Shown: piece by piece, positions 1 through 6,679 of the stretch
How the letters are laid out: each line of letters opens with the position of its first letter
How positions within the stretch are numbered: position 1 is the first letter of the stretch
Source: RYN-431 sp036388295
GTDB taxonomy: Bacteria > Planctomycetota > Phycisphaerae > Tepidisphaerales > Tepidisphaeraceae
NCBI GenBank assembly: GCA_036388295.1
Contig: DASVSC010000117.1
Span: forward strand, 1 to 9,197
Length of the DNA stretch: 9,197 nucleotides
Direction of reading: 5' to 3'
Notes under the pieces: generated by a model
Seen by the model: the letters and a program-made list of their open reading frames with translations, nothing else
The model's database searches: none
What the model was told of the DNA's origin: nothing
Translations under genes and position numbers: made by a program

Positions 1-2009
1 CCTTCGGACCCGGATCCGGGGGCACAGCCCCCGGCGTGGACGCAGACGACGTTGAGTCAATCACCGTCTTCACCACCCGCCCCGACACGCTGTACGGCGC
101 GACGTACTTGGTGCTGGCCCCGGAACACGAATTGGTCGACCGCATTACCACCACTGAGCAGCGGGCGGCCGTGGAGGCGTACCGCGCGCAGACCGGGAAT
201 AAGTCCGAACGCGAACGCCAGCAGGACGTGAAGGAAAAGACGGGCGTTTTCACCGGCGCGTACGCCGTCAACCCGGTCAATGACGAGCAAGTGCCTGTCT
301 GGGTGGCCGACTACGTGCTGACGGGCTACGGCACCGGCGCAATCATGGCCGTCCCCGCGCACGACGAACGCGACTACGCCTTCGCCGAGAAGTTCGGCCT
401 GCCGATCCGGCAAGTCGTCCGCCCCGTCAAAGGCGAAGTCACGGCCGGCCGTGCGTTTACGGACGAGGGCGTCGCCGTCAACTCGGACGTCATCAATGGC
501 CTGACCACAGTCGAGGCCAAGCAGCACGTCATCGACTTGCTGGAGCGCGAGGGCACCGGCAAGCGGACGATCAACTACAAACTCCGCGACTGGCTCTTCA
601 GCCGGCAGCGCTACTGGGGCGAGCCGTTCCCGATCGTGCTGGACAACGCGCACAACCATTACGGCCTGAGCGACGCCGAGCTGCCCGTGACGCTGCCGCA
701 GGTGGAAGACTTCCGCCCCACCGGCACGCCCGAGCCGCCGCTAAGCAAGGCCACCGATTGGCTCACCTACACCGGCCCCGCCCTGCCCGCCGATCGCACG
801 TACACGCGCGAAACCAACACCATGCCGCAGTGGGCGGGCAGCTGCTGGTACTACCTGCGGTACATCGACCCGAACAACGACCACTCCATGGTCGAAGAGG
901 ATAAAGAGCGCTACTGGATGCCGGTAGATCTGTACGTCGGCGGCGTCGAACACGCGGTGCTGCACCTGCTGTACGCCCGCTTCTGGCACAAAGTGCTGTT
1001 CGACCTCGGCCACGTCAGCACGCCCGAGCCGTTCCAGCGCCTGGTGAACCAGGGCCTGATCCTGGGGCCGACGGAGTACCACTTCTTCGAAACCGCCAGT
1101 GGCCCCGTCAGCGTGACCGACGTCACGGGTATCGACGAAGAAGCCCAGCCCAACGGCCCGCCGAAACTGTTCGGCCATCTAAAACCGACGGGCGAAAAGG
1201 TTTATGCCACGCGCGTCATCGAGATGTTGACGGAGAAGAAAGGCGACCGCGTCGTCCTGAAGGCCAACAACGCTATTGCCGTCGACGCCCGCAGCTTCAA
1301 GATGAGCAAAAGCCGCGGAAACGTGGTGAATCCTGACGAAATTGTCGAGGAATACGGGGCCGACTGTTTCCGCCTGTACGAGATGTACATGGGGCCGCTG
1401 GAGGCGCAGAAGCCATGGAACACGCGCGACATCGTCGGCATGTGGCGGTTCCTGCATTCGGTCTGGCGGAACATCGTCGGTGAAGACGTAGCGACCGATT
1501 CCGCCTCGGCCACGACGGGCCGACTCGTCGATTCACTGCCGACTGAAGAACTGAACCGCCAGCTGCACCGCACGATCAAGAAAGTCGGCGAAGACATTGA
1601 GGCCCTGCGTTTCAACACCGCCATTGCCGAGCTGATCAAGCTGAACAACGAACTCGGCAAGCTGCCGCACACCCCGCGGCCCGTCGCCGAGACATTCACG
1701 CTGCTGCTCAGCCCGTTCGCGCCGCACATGGCCGAGGAACTGTGGCACGCGCTCGGCCACGAAGACTCCGTCCAGCACGCCGCCTGGCCGCCGTTCGACC
1801 CGGCCCTGCTGGTCGAGTCCACCATCGAATTGCCCGTACAGGTCAACGGCAAGCTGCGCGACAAAATCACCGTAGCCGCCGACGCCGACGAAGGCACGGT
1901 GTTCGCAGCCGTCGAAGCGTCGGACCGGGTCCGGCCGTGGATCGAAGGAAAGGCCGTCAAAAAGCGGCTGTACGTGTCGAAGAAACTTGTGAATTACGTG
2001 GTCGGTTGA
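1..2009 (+). CDS. leuS: Leucyl-tRNA synthetase, 5' end outside window
   Basis: This cytoplasmic class I aminoacyl-tRNA synthetase charges tRNA-Leu with leucine and hydrolyses mischarged products. The frame is open from base 3, so the GTG at 36 is internal. About 669 residues are visible, against roughly 800-900 for the whole family. The catalytic HIGH motif must therefore lie upstream. Visible parts, in order, are the CP1 editing domain with TTRPDT (72-89) and GTGAIMAVPAHDERDY (330-377), holding the conserved editing Thr and Asp; the return to the catalytic core with DWLFSRQRYWG (588-620); WAGSCWYYLRY (831-863); the KMSKS loop (1299-1313); the helical anticodon-binding domain; and the C-terminal domain beginning around ELPVQVNGKLRD (about 1827). 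The stop TGA (2007-2009) lies inside a tandem octamer repeat. The first visible codons form a Gly/Pro-rich stretch encoded by a palindrome, probably a tolerated loop before the editing domain. Identification is secure; only the N-terminus is unknown. Confidence 0.97.
   Translation, partial: FGPGSGGTAPGVDADDVESITVFTTRPDTLYGATYLVLAPEHELVDRITTTEQRAAVEAYRAQTGNKSERERQQDVKEKTGVFTGAYAVNPVNDEQVPVWVADYVLTGYGTGAIMAVPAHDERDYAFAEKFGLPIRQVVRPVKGEVTAGRAFTDEGVAVNSDVINGLTTVEAKQHVIDLLEREGTGKRTINYKLRDWLFSRQRYWGEPFPIVLDNAHNHYGLSDAELPVTLPQVEDFRPTGTPEPPLSKATDWLTYTGPALPADRTYTRETNTMPQWAGSCWYYLRYIDPNNDHSMVEEDKERYWMPVDLYVGGVEHAVLHLLYARFWHKVLFDLGHVSTPEPFQRLVNQGLILGPTEYHFFETASGPVSVTDVTGIDEEAQPNGPPKLFGHLKPTGEKVYATRVIEMLTEKKGDRVVLKANNAIAVDARSFKMSKSRGNVVNPDEIVEEYGADCFRLYEMYMGPLEAQKPWNTRDIVGMWRFLHSVWRNIVGEDVATDSASATTGRLVDSLPTEELNRQLHRTIKKVGEDIEALRFNTAIAELIKLNNELGKLPHTPRPVAETFTLLLSPFAPHMAEELWHALGHEDSVQHAAWPPFDPALLVESTIELPVQVNGKLRDKITVAADADEGTVFAAVEASDRVRPWIEGKAVKKRLYVSKKLVNYVVG
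9..34. repeat. Paired palindromes inside the leuS frame
   Basis: CCCGGATCCGGG (9-20) is a perfect 12-bp palindrome. It overlaps a perfect 8-bp stem, CCGGGGGC (16-23) and GCCCCCGG (27-34), closed by the loop ACA. Both lie in the open leuS frame and encode a Gly/Pro/Ser/Thr/Ala-rich segment just before the conserved start of the editing domain. It looks like a palindromic repeat carried in frame, but only one copy is visible and the window edge cuts the context. Confidence 0.55.
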
Positions 2010-2099
2010 TCGGTTGATGGGTCGATTGGCTGATCTGTGGCCGGCTCCAAACGTGAGGCCACCACGGTTCAACCGATCCACCCATCCACCCATCAACCG
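2003..2099. repeat. Imperfect inverted repeat built from short tandem units
   Basis: The octamer CGGTTGAT occurs twice in tandem (2003-2010, 2011-2018), and the leuS stop codon sits in the first copy. Bases 2011-2035 pair with 2075-2099 at 21 of 25 positions, and the outermost 12 (CGGTTGATGGGT and ACCCATCAACCG) match perfectly. The right arm holds tandem CCACCCAT units. Within the 39-base loop, GTGGCC (2037-2042) pairs with GGCCAC (2057-2062). The whole can fold into one long hairpin covering most of the 106-bp leuS to CYTH gap. There is no T-run after it, so it is not a typical intrinsic terminator. Confidence 0.7.
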
Positions 2100-2115
2100 C
2101 ACCCGAAAGGTACCC

Positions 2116-2691
2116 ATGTCCGTTGAAATCGAAGCCAAGATGAAGGTCGACTCGCTTGAGGAGACGGTCGCTAAGCTGAAGACGGTCGGCGGCGAACGCA
2201 TCGGTGATTTCGAAGAAGTGAACAGCTTCTTCGACTCCGAAGACCGCTCCCTCCTCGCCGCCGACGAAGGCCTGCGTCTGCGTGTCGCGAAGAACAGCGA
2301 CACGCAGGCCGAGAAGTACGTCCTGACCTTCAAAGGCCCTCGTCTGCACGGCAAGCTCAAGAGCCGCGAAGAACGCGAGCTGGACGTCGGCAACGCCAAG
2401 GACGCCGAGCGATTCCTCAACGCCCTCGGCTTCAAAAAGGTGCTGGCCTTTGAGAAAAAGCGGACGAAATGGAAGCTCGGCGGCTGCTCGATCGAACTCG
2501 ACACGCTGCCGCACCTGGGCACGTTCGTCGAAATCGAAGGGCCGGACGAAGAGACGGTGCTGAGGGTCCGCACGCAGCTCGGTTTGGACCGCGCGCCGAT
2601 CATCAAATCCAGCTACATCGCCATGCTGATGGCCTACCTGCAGGACCAGAACCGGCCGGACCGGATCGTGACGTTCAACGACAAAAAGTAA
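2116..2691 (+). CDS. CYTH-domain (triphosphate tunnel) protein
   Basis: This 191-residue cytoplasmic protein has the CYTH fold, the family of class IV (CyaB-type) adenylate cyclases and thiamine or inorganic triphosphatases. These bind triphosphate substrates in a beta-barrel tunnel with a divalent metal. The signature ExExK is VEIEAK at residues 3-8. Alternating charged strands follow: LRLR (53-56), LTFKGP (70-75), REERE (84-88) and FEKKRTKW (112-119), then SIELDT (125-130) and FVEIEGP (137-143) with the acidic metal ligands. The start is ATG 2116 because GAAAGG (2105-2110) lies 5 bases upstream and the ExExK motif belongs at the N-terminus. An in-frame extension back to 2014 would translate the inverted repeat and is rejected. 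The gene lies 106 bp after leuS and converges on the HD gene. Whether it makes cAMP or only cleaves triphosphates cannot be told from sequence. Confidence 0.88.
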   Translation: MSVEIEAKMKVDSLEETVAKLKTVGGERIGDFEEVNSFFDSEDRSLLAADEGLRLRVAKNSDTQAEKYVLTFKGPRLHGKLKSREERELDVGNAKDAERFLNALGFKKVLAFEKKRTKWKLGGCSIELDTLPHLGTFVEIEGPDEETVLRVRTQLGLDRAPIIKSSYIAMLMAYLQDQNRPDRIVTFNDKK

Positions 2692-2694
2692 CGC

Positions 2695-3966
2695 CTACCC
2701 GCGCATCACGGCCGCCACGCGATCGCGCCAGCTTTCGGTCACGTGCAGCCGCCGGAACGACAGCTGCCGGCCAAGGCCTTCGGCAAAAGGCGACACGTCG
2801 GCCAGCGTTCGGGTATGCCCGTCGGCTTCCAGGATCAGAATCTGCTTGGCCGCGTTGGATTCGCCCGCTTTGTACGGCGTGTCGGCCGGCTCGTCGTAGA
2901 ACAGCGTGTAATCGCTGTCGCCGCCGGCGTCGTCGACCAGTGCTTTGGCGCGGGCGACCATCGCGTCGATCCGGTCCGTGTCCGTCTGGCGCGTCAGATC
3001 AATCGTCTTGAACAGCCGGCGATACAGCAGGCCTTGGCAAAGGCTGGCGAGAATCGCGTCGTCGCTGCGCGTCCACTGCTTGAAGCATTGCATCACGGTG
3101 ATGTCGTCGAGTTCGATAAACTCGCTGTTCGTCAGCCGCTGGCCGAGCAGGGTTTTGCAGACGGGATCCTCGCGCGGCGGCCATTCCAGGCGGTCCTGAA
3201 CGGCCAAACGCTTCGCCCGTTGCAGCGCCATCTTCACCATTCCCTCGGCCGACCGCACGACCTTATGAAAGTACACGTTGCGGTACATGTGGTACCGCGC
3301 CTGCAGGTACGCTTCGACGGCCGATAGCCCCTTGAACGTGATCGCCAAGCGATTCGTGTCCGGCGTCACCGTCATGTTCTGCACCAGCCAGCGCAGATCG
3401 TAATTGCCGTACTGGCTGCCGGTCATCAGGTTGTCGCGCAGCAGGTAATCCAGGCGGTCGGCGTCGAGCTGGCTCGACAAACAGTCGGACAAAAACGACG
3501 GCGTCGGCCCGCCCTCCAGCAGTTCCACCACACGAGCCGGCAATGCCGCGTCGAAGTCGCGCAGCGTCTGGTGCACGCCGCTGGCCGGGTCGAGAATCGT
3601 GCGGTAGCTGACGACTTCGTGATCCACGCCACTCACGCGTTCGAAGACGTGACTGAACGGCCCGTGTCCCAAATCGTGCAACAACGCAGCGGCCAGACAG
3701 GCGGCATAGTCGAACGGGTCGATGTGCACCTGCTGGCCCAGCTGCGTGAGGATCTGCCGCGTCGTCTCCATCACGCCGAGCGAATGGCTGTAGCGCGAAT
3801 GGTCCGCCCCAGGATAGGCCAGGCTCGCCATGCCGAGCTGGCGGACGCGGCGCAGGCGCTGGAACTCGCTGCGGCCGATCAGGTCGAACAGCAGTCGCTC
3901 GACGGGCACCTCCGTCCGCAGCGCAATCACGTCGTGCACCGGGTCGCGAATGATCTTCTGCGGCAT
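2695..3966 (-). CDS. HD-superfamily phosphohydrolase (YwfO/dNTPase-like)
   Basis: This 423-residue soluble protein belongs to the HD phosphohydrolase group of B. subtilis YwfO and the Enterococcus dNTPase EF1143, related to dGTP triphosphohydrolases. The N-terminus IIRDPVHDVI (5-14) is a hallmark of the group. The metal site is visible: His in HSRYSHSLGV (56-65), the HD pair in LLHDLGHGPFSH (95-106), and a later Asp in LDADRLDYLLRDN (167-179). A helical C-terminal half with YHMYRNVYFHKVVRSAEGM (225-243) completes a typical length. The start is ATG at 3966; no clear Shine-Dalgarno precedes it. The frame stays open to 4143, but the extra 59 residues are Arg/Cys-rich and unlike the family. The TAG stop is 3 bp from the stop of the convergent CYTH gene. 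Family assignment is firm. The substrate is probably a dNTP or another nucleotide, by family only. Confidence 0.9.
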   Translation of the reverse strand: MPQKIIRDPVHDVIALRTEVPVERLLFDLIGRSEFQRLRRVRQLGMASLAYPGADHSRYSHSLGVMETTRQILTQLGQQVHIDPFDYAACLAAALLHDLGHGPFSHVFERVSGVDHEVVSYRTILDPASGVHQTLRDFDAALPARVVELLEGGPTPSFLSDCLSSQLDADRLDYLLRDNLMTGSQYGNYDLRWLVQNMTVTPDTNRLAITFKGLSAVEAYLQARYHMYRNVYFHKVVRSAEGMVKMALQRAKRLAVQDRLEWPPREDPVCKTLLGQRLTNSEFIELDDITVMQCFKQWTRSDDAILASLCQGLLYRRLFKTIDLTRQTDTDRIDAMVARAKALVDDAGGDSDYTLFYDEPADTPYKAGESNAAKQILILEADGHTRTLADVSPFAEGLGRQLSFRRLHVTESWRDRVAAVMRG

Positions 3967-4200
3967 GAGGACGGAGGATCGCGCAAATCGCCCGGTGAAG
4001 CAACGGCATTCCGCCGAACGCCGGTGCCCGTCGTCACTGCTGCGGTGCAATCTTCCGCAGACACCACGCCAGCAAACGGCGGCCACTTGCGTCGCCGGCC
4101 TTGGCCTTATTAGTCCTCGCCTTTGCGGCCTGCGACTTCGCACCCCGCGGCGGTCGGGCCGATGTAGCTGAGTACGACGGCCGCGCGATGTCGGACCTGC
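3967..4200. other. Intergenic gap, no convincing gene
   Basis: This 234-bp stretch should hold the promoter of the HD gene and the end of the three-gene minus-strand cluster. I see no tRNA, good promoter or reliable gene. A plus-strand frame from TTG 4101 (reading LVLAFAACDF, resembling a lipobox) lacks a ribosome binding site and soon runs antisense into the exported protein gene. The one structure seen is the weak hairpin at 4146-4185. Confidence 0.6.
4146..4185 (-). terminator. Possible hairpin after the exported-protein gene
   Basis: CGCGGCGGTCG (4146-4156) pairs with CGACGGCCGCG (4175-4185) at 10 of 11 positions around an 18-base loop. On the minus strand it begins 15 bases after the stop of the exported-protein gene. 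No T-run follows, so intrinsic termination is doubtful; it could be an mRNA end-stabilising stem or chance in GC-rich DNA. Confidence 0.25.
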
Positions 4201-5043
4201 TTACTCAAGAAAACCGAGTGCGACGAGCACGGCTTCCTGTTGCGGCGAAACCACGGCTTTCAACTCCGTCACCGCCGCGGCCAATTGTGTGCGTGCCTTC
4301 TGGCGCTCCGCGCGGACGGCCGCGAGTTTGGCGGCGAGCTGGTCCGGTGTGGTGGCCGGGTCGGTGGCGATCGTCTTGAGGTCATTCATGGCCGCTGCGA
4401 CAGGGTCGATGCCGAAGCCAGGCGGCGGGCCGTTGGGTTCGTCACGATCGTTCCGGCGCGGGGGCCGGCCGGGGCGCGGTGCGTCGGCGCGGGGTGCCTC
4501 GCCGTCCGCTTCGCCTTCGCCGCGCGGCCGGTTTTCTCCGGGGCGATTCGCGCCCGGCCCGCCGCGCCGTCCCTGGGGCGGGCCGTCGTTTGGACCGTCA
4601 TCGTTCATCTGCGGCGGCGGTCCACCGAGACCGCGTGGTCCGCCGCGGCCGCCCGGCCCGCCGCGTCGTCCCCGGGGCGGGCCGTCGTTCGGGCCGTCAT
4701 CGTTCATTTGCGGCGGCGGTCCGCCGGGACCGCGTGGTCCGCCCGGGCCGTCGAAGCTGTCGTCGCCCATGCCGCCGGGCGATCCGGCGCGTCCGCCACG
4801 CATGCCGCGCGGCGGACCGTTGACGAGCGTGCCCTCGGCGCTGCTTCGGGCGGCCACGACCTGGCGCAACGCCGGAGCAATCTTTTTCCATTCCTCGTCG
4901 TTCACACGCAGTTGCGCTTTGACGGCGTCCAGCCCGCCGCCGGCATGCGGCGGCGGCCCGCCCGGGGCCGGCCGCGTCTGGGCCTGGGCCATCGCGGCAC
5001 CCGCAAGGATTAACACGGCCAGACGATTCAATGACATGTTCAT
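4201..5043 (-). CDS. Exported Spy/CpxP-like helical protein with Gly/Pro/Arg linker
   Basis: This 280-residue protein is probably periplasmic. Residues 1-22 form a signal peptide (MNMSLNRLAVLILAGAAMAQA, with an Ala-rich cleavage region). A helix follows at about 38-70, containing DEEWKKIAPALRQVV. Residues 76-210 are a disordered Gly/Pro/Arg/Asp-rich linker with two near-identical 33-residue units sharing GGPPPQMNDDGPNDGPP. A charged helical segment at about 213-280 ends in VVSPQQEAVLVALGFLE, which resembles the LTxxQ motif of Spy/CpxP proteins. I infer a Spy/CpxP-like envelope protein; no enzymatic motif is present. The start at 5043 follows AAGGAG with 4 bases between GGAG and ATG. ATG 5037, two codons in, is equally possible. 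It is the last gene of the regulator-kinase cluster, 64 bp after the kinase stop, with a direct repeat in the gap that may control it separately. The fold is inferred from helical pattern and context, so the name is tentative. Confidence 0.75.
   Translation of the reverse strand: MNMSLNRLAVLILAGAAMAQAQTRPAPGGPPPHAGGGLDAVKAQLRVNDEEWKKIAPALRQVVAARSSAEGTLVNGPPRGMRGGRAGSPGGMGDDSFDGPGGPRGPGGPPPQMNDDGPNDGPPRGRRGGPGGRGGPRGLGGPPPQMNDDGPNDGPPQGRRGGPGANRPGENRPRGEGEADGEAPRADAPRPGRPPRRNDRDEPNGPPPGFGIDPVAAAMNDLKTIATDPATTPDQLAAKLAAVRAERQKARTQLAAAVTELKAVVSPQQEAVLVALGFLE
4552..4743 (-). repeat. 99-bp period tandem duplication in the linker
   Basis: Bases 4552-4644 and 4651-4743 are near-identical copies with period 99 bp, exactly 33 codons. 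They encode two linker units of the exported protein. The few differences I can align are mostly synonymous; the amino acid changes are Arg to Gln after NDGPP and Pro to Leu in GPRG(P/L)GG. In-frame duplication kept at the protein level suggests the linker tolerates or selects length change. Confidence 0.85.
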
Positions 5044-5065
5044 AAAGCTCCTTCGCTCGAGTCTG

Positions 5066-5097
5066 CGTCCGACGCACAGCGGCATCGTTCGACGCAC
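5066..5097 (-). promoter_or_regulatory. Direct repeat, candidate response-regulator site
   Basis: On the minus strand GTGCGTCGAACG (5097-5086) and GTGCGTCGGACG (5077-5066) match at 11 of 12 positions and start exactly 20 bp apart, close to two helical turns. The proximal copy also sits in a 13-bp palindrome (TGCGTC C GACGCA, 5064-5076). They lie wholly within the 64-bp gap between the kinase stop and the exported-protein start. OmpR/PhoB regulators commonly bind direct repeats, so autoregulation of this gene is a reasonable inference. No clear -35/-10 pair was found beside them. Confidence 0.4.
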
Positions 5098-5107
5098 GAA
5101 GGGGACT

Positions 5108-6679
5108 TTATGAAGCGGCACCTGAAGTCTGCGTTAAGGGAGTGGGCATTGCAGGAAGACGAACGGAAAAGATGGTGCCTTCACCCGCGCGGCTGGAGAC
5201 GCCAATCGATCCGCCGTGCGCGACGATGATGCTCTGCACGATCGCCAACCCCAGTCCGCTGCCGCCTTCCGCCCGGCTGCGGGCGGCGTCCACGCGATAG
5301 AACCGGTCGAACACGTGCGGCTGGTGCTCGGCGGAAATGCCCACGCCGGTGTCGGCCACGCTCAGCAGGGCCGCGTCGTCCTGCCGTGTCAGGCTCACGG
5401 TGACACGGCCGCCCTCGCGGTTATAGCGCACGGCGTTGCTGAGCAGATTCGTAATGACTTGGTCGATGCGCGTCGCGTCGCCGTCGATGACGACATCGTT
5501 CAAGTGACTTTCGATCGTCACGCCTTTCGCCGCGGCGATGGGCGTCATCATGTCGATCGCGCCAGCCACGATGTGGGATAATGCGATCGGCCTACGGTCG
5601 AGCGTCAGCCGGCCCGCGTCCGCACCGGCGAGCAGCAGAAGCGAATCGATCAAATCTTTCATTCGCGTCGAGGCCCGCTGGCACGTCAGCACCGTCTTCT
5701 TGTACTCCTCGGCCGACCGATCGCGTGACAGCGCGAGCTGCAGCGAAGAATGCATGACCGCCAGCGGCGTCCGCAATTCGTGCGACGCGTCCGCAATAAA
5801 GCGCGACTGCTGCGCGAATGCCGCCTCCAGCCGGCCGAAGGTGTTGTTCAACACTGCGGCCAAGCCGCCGAGTTCGCTCTTCGAATCATGAACGGCGATG
5901 CGTCGGGAAAGGTTGGCCGCGTCCACGGATTCCGCAGCGGCAGTGATCGCCTGGATCGGCCGAATGACACGGCCGGCGAGGACGAGGCCGCCGGCCAAGC
6001 CAACGACCAGTACGGTGCCGCCGAGCGTGGTCATCAGGAGTGCGAGGCGACGCAATTCACGCCGATCGGGTTCGGTCGACCGGCCGACGACGATGTTCAC
6101 GCCGAACGGCCCGAACAGTACGGCTTCGCGCACATCGCCGCGCTGACGCACCTGTGGCGTGTGTGGCTCGCGCGGGCTGGGCGGGCCGACGGGATCGCGC
6201 ATGAGATTGGCCGGGCGTTGCGGCGGCGGGACGTCCGGCGCACGCGTCGATCGGCTGAGCACTTGGCCGTCTCGGCCCCAGGTCACGTAATATTCGCCGC
6301 CGTCCGACGTAGCGAAGCGATCCGCCAACGCGGCCGGCAGGACGATTTCAGGTATGCGCAGCCGAGCGGGCTCGCCCTCTCGTGGGCCCTCCCCCCGTCC
6401 GTCGCGCCGTCCACCCCTGGGCCCGTCACGTGGCCGATCGGGCGGGTCTGCAGGCGGGCGATCAGAATTAGGCGGCCCAAGACCGGGCCCGCGGCCGGGC
6501 GGCGGCACTGGCCGAATGCCCGCAGCGATCAATTGGGCCGACCTCTCCAGACCGGCGTCAATCTGCGCGTACCGCGAACGTCTGATTTCATAAAAAATTG
6601 CGGCGCCGAACACGAGCAGCACCAACGCCAGCAGGCCGGCGTGCCAGAGCTGCAGGGTCCAGCGGATCGACCTAAGCAT
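5108..6679 (-). CDS. Sensor histidine kinase, HAMP, Pro/Gly/Arg-rich sensor domain
   Basis: This 523-residue inner-membrane kinase senses an envelope signal and should phosphorylate the adjacent regulator. The first membrane helix is at about 13-30 and an extracytoplasmic domain spans about 33-210. A second helix lies at about 212-236 (LALLMTTLGGTVLVVGLAGG) and HAMP at about 236-290 starting VIRPIQAI. The HisKA domain has FIADASHELRTPL with phospho-acceptor His300. The ATPase domain has the N box NLLSNAVRYN (411-420), DTGVGIS (443-449), FDRFYRVD (457-464) and GGSGLGLAIV (472-481). Residues 55-105 of the sensor part are a low-complexity Pro/Gly/Arg/Asp stretch, and another Pro-rich patch covers about 147-175. 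The start is ATG 6679, which overlaps the regulator stop by 8 bp (ATGCTTAG), so translation is probably coupled. It is a CpxA/EnvZ-type kinase by architecture; the signal is unknown. Confidence 0.93.
   Translation of the reverse strand: MLRSIRWTLQLWHAGLLALVLLVFGAAIFYEIRRSRYAQIDAGLERSAQLIAAGIRPVPPPGRGPGLGPPNSDRPPADPPDRPRDGPRGGRRDGRGEGPREGEPARLRIPEIVLPAALADRFATSDGGEYYVTWGRDGQVLSRSTRAPDVPPPQRPANLMRDPVGPPSPREPHTPQVRQRGDVREAVLFGPFGVNIVVGRSTEPDRRELRRLALLMTTLGGTVLVVGLAGGLVLAGRVIRPIQAITAAAESVDAANLSRRIAVHDSKSELGGLAAVLNNTFGRLEAAFAQQSRFIADASHELRTPLAVMHSSLQLALSRDRSAEEYKKTVLTCQRASTRMKDLIDSLLLLAGADAGRLTLDRRPIALSHIVAGAIDMMTPIAAAKGVTIESHLNDVVIDGDATRIDQVITNLLSNAVRYNREGGRVTVSLTRQDDAALLSVADTGVGISAEHQPHVFDRFYRVDAARSRAEGGSGLGLAIVQSIIVAHGGSIGVSSRAGEGTIFSVRLPAMPTPLTQTSGAAS

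Noticed and set aside
57..659. Minus-strand frame of 200 codons under leuS
   Set aside because: It is the complement of a clearly conserved LeuRS editing domain and has a low-complexity composition.
2014..2115. N-terminal extension of the CYTH protein by 34 residues
   Set aside because: It would translate the inverted repeat, while ATG 2116 has GAAAGG 5 bases upstream and places ExExK at the N-terminus.
3967..4143. N-terminal extension of the HD protein by 59 residues
   Set aside because: The extra residues are Arg/Cys-rich and unlike the family, which starts at the IIRDPVH motif; ATG 3966 gives the usual length.
4101..4379. Plus-strand frame from TTG reading LALLVLAFAACDF, resembling a small lipoprotein
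   Set aside because: It has a TTG start, no ribosome binding site and turns Arg/Pro-rich once it becomes antisense to the exported-protein gene. A decayed fragment cannot be excluded, but nothing supports it.
4289..5113. Long plus-strand frames (also 4240-5013) of up to 274 codons opposite the exported-protein gene
   Set aside because: They are antisense to a Gly/Pro-rich GC-biased gene, whose complement stays open by composition. The minus-strand reading has a signal peptide and an AAGGAG site; the plus frames have neither.
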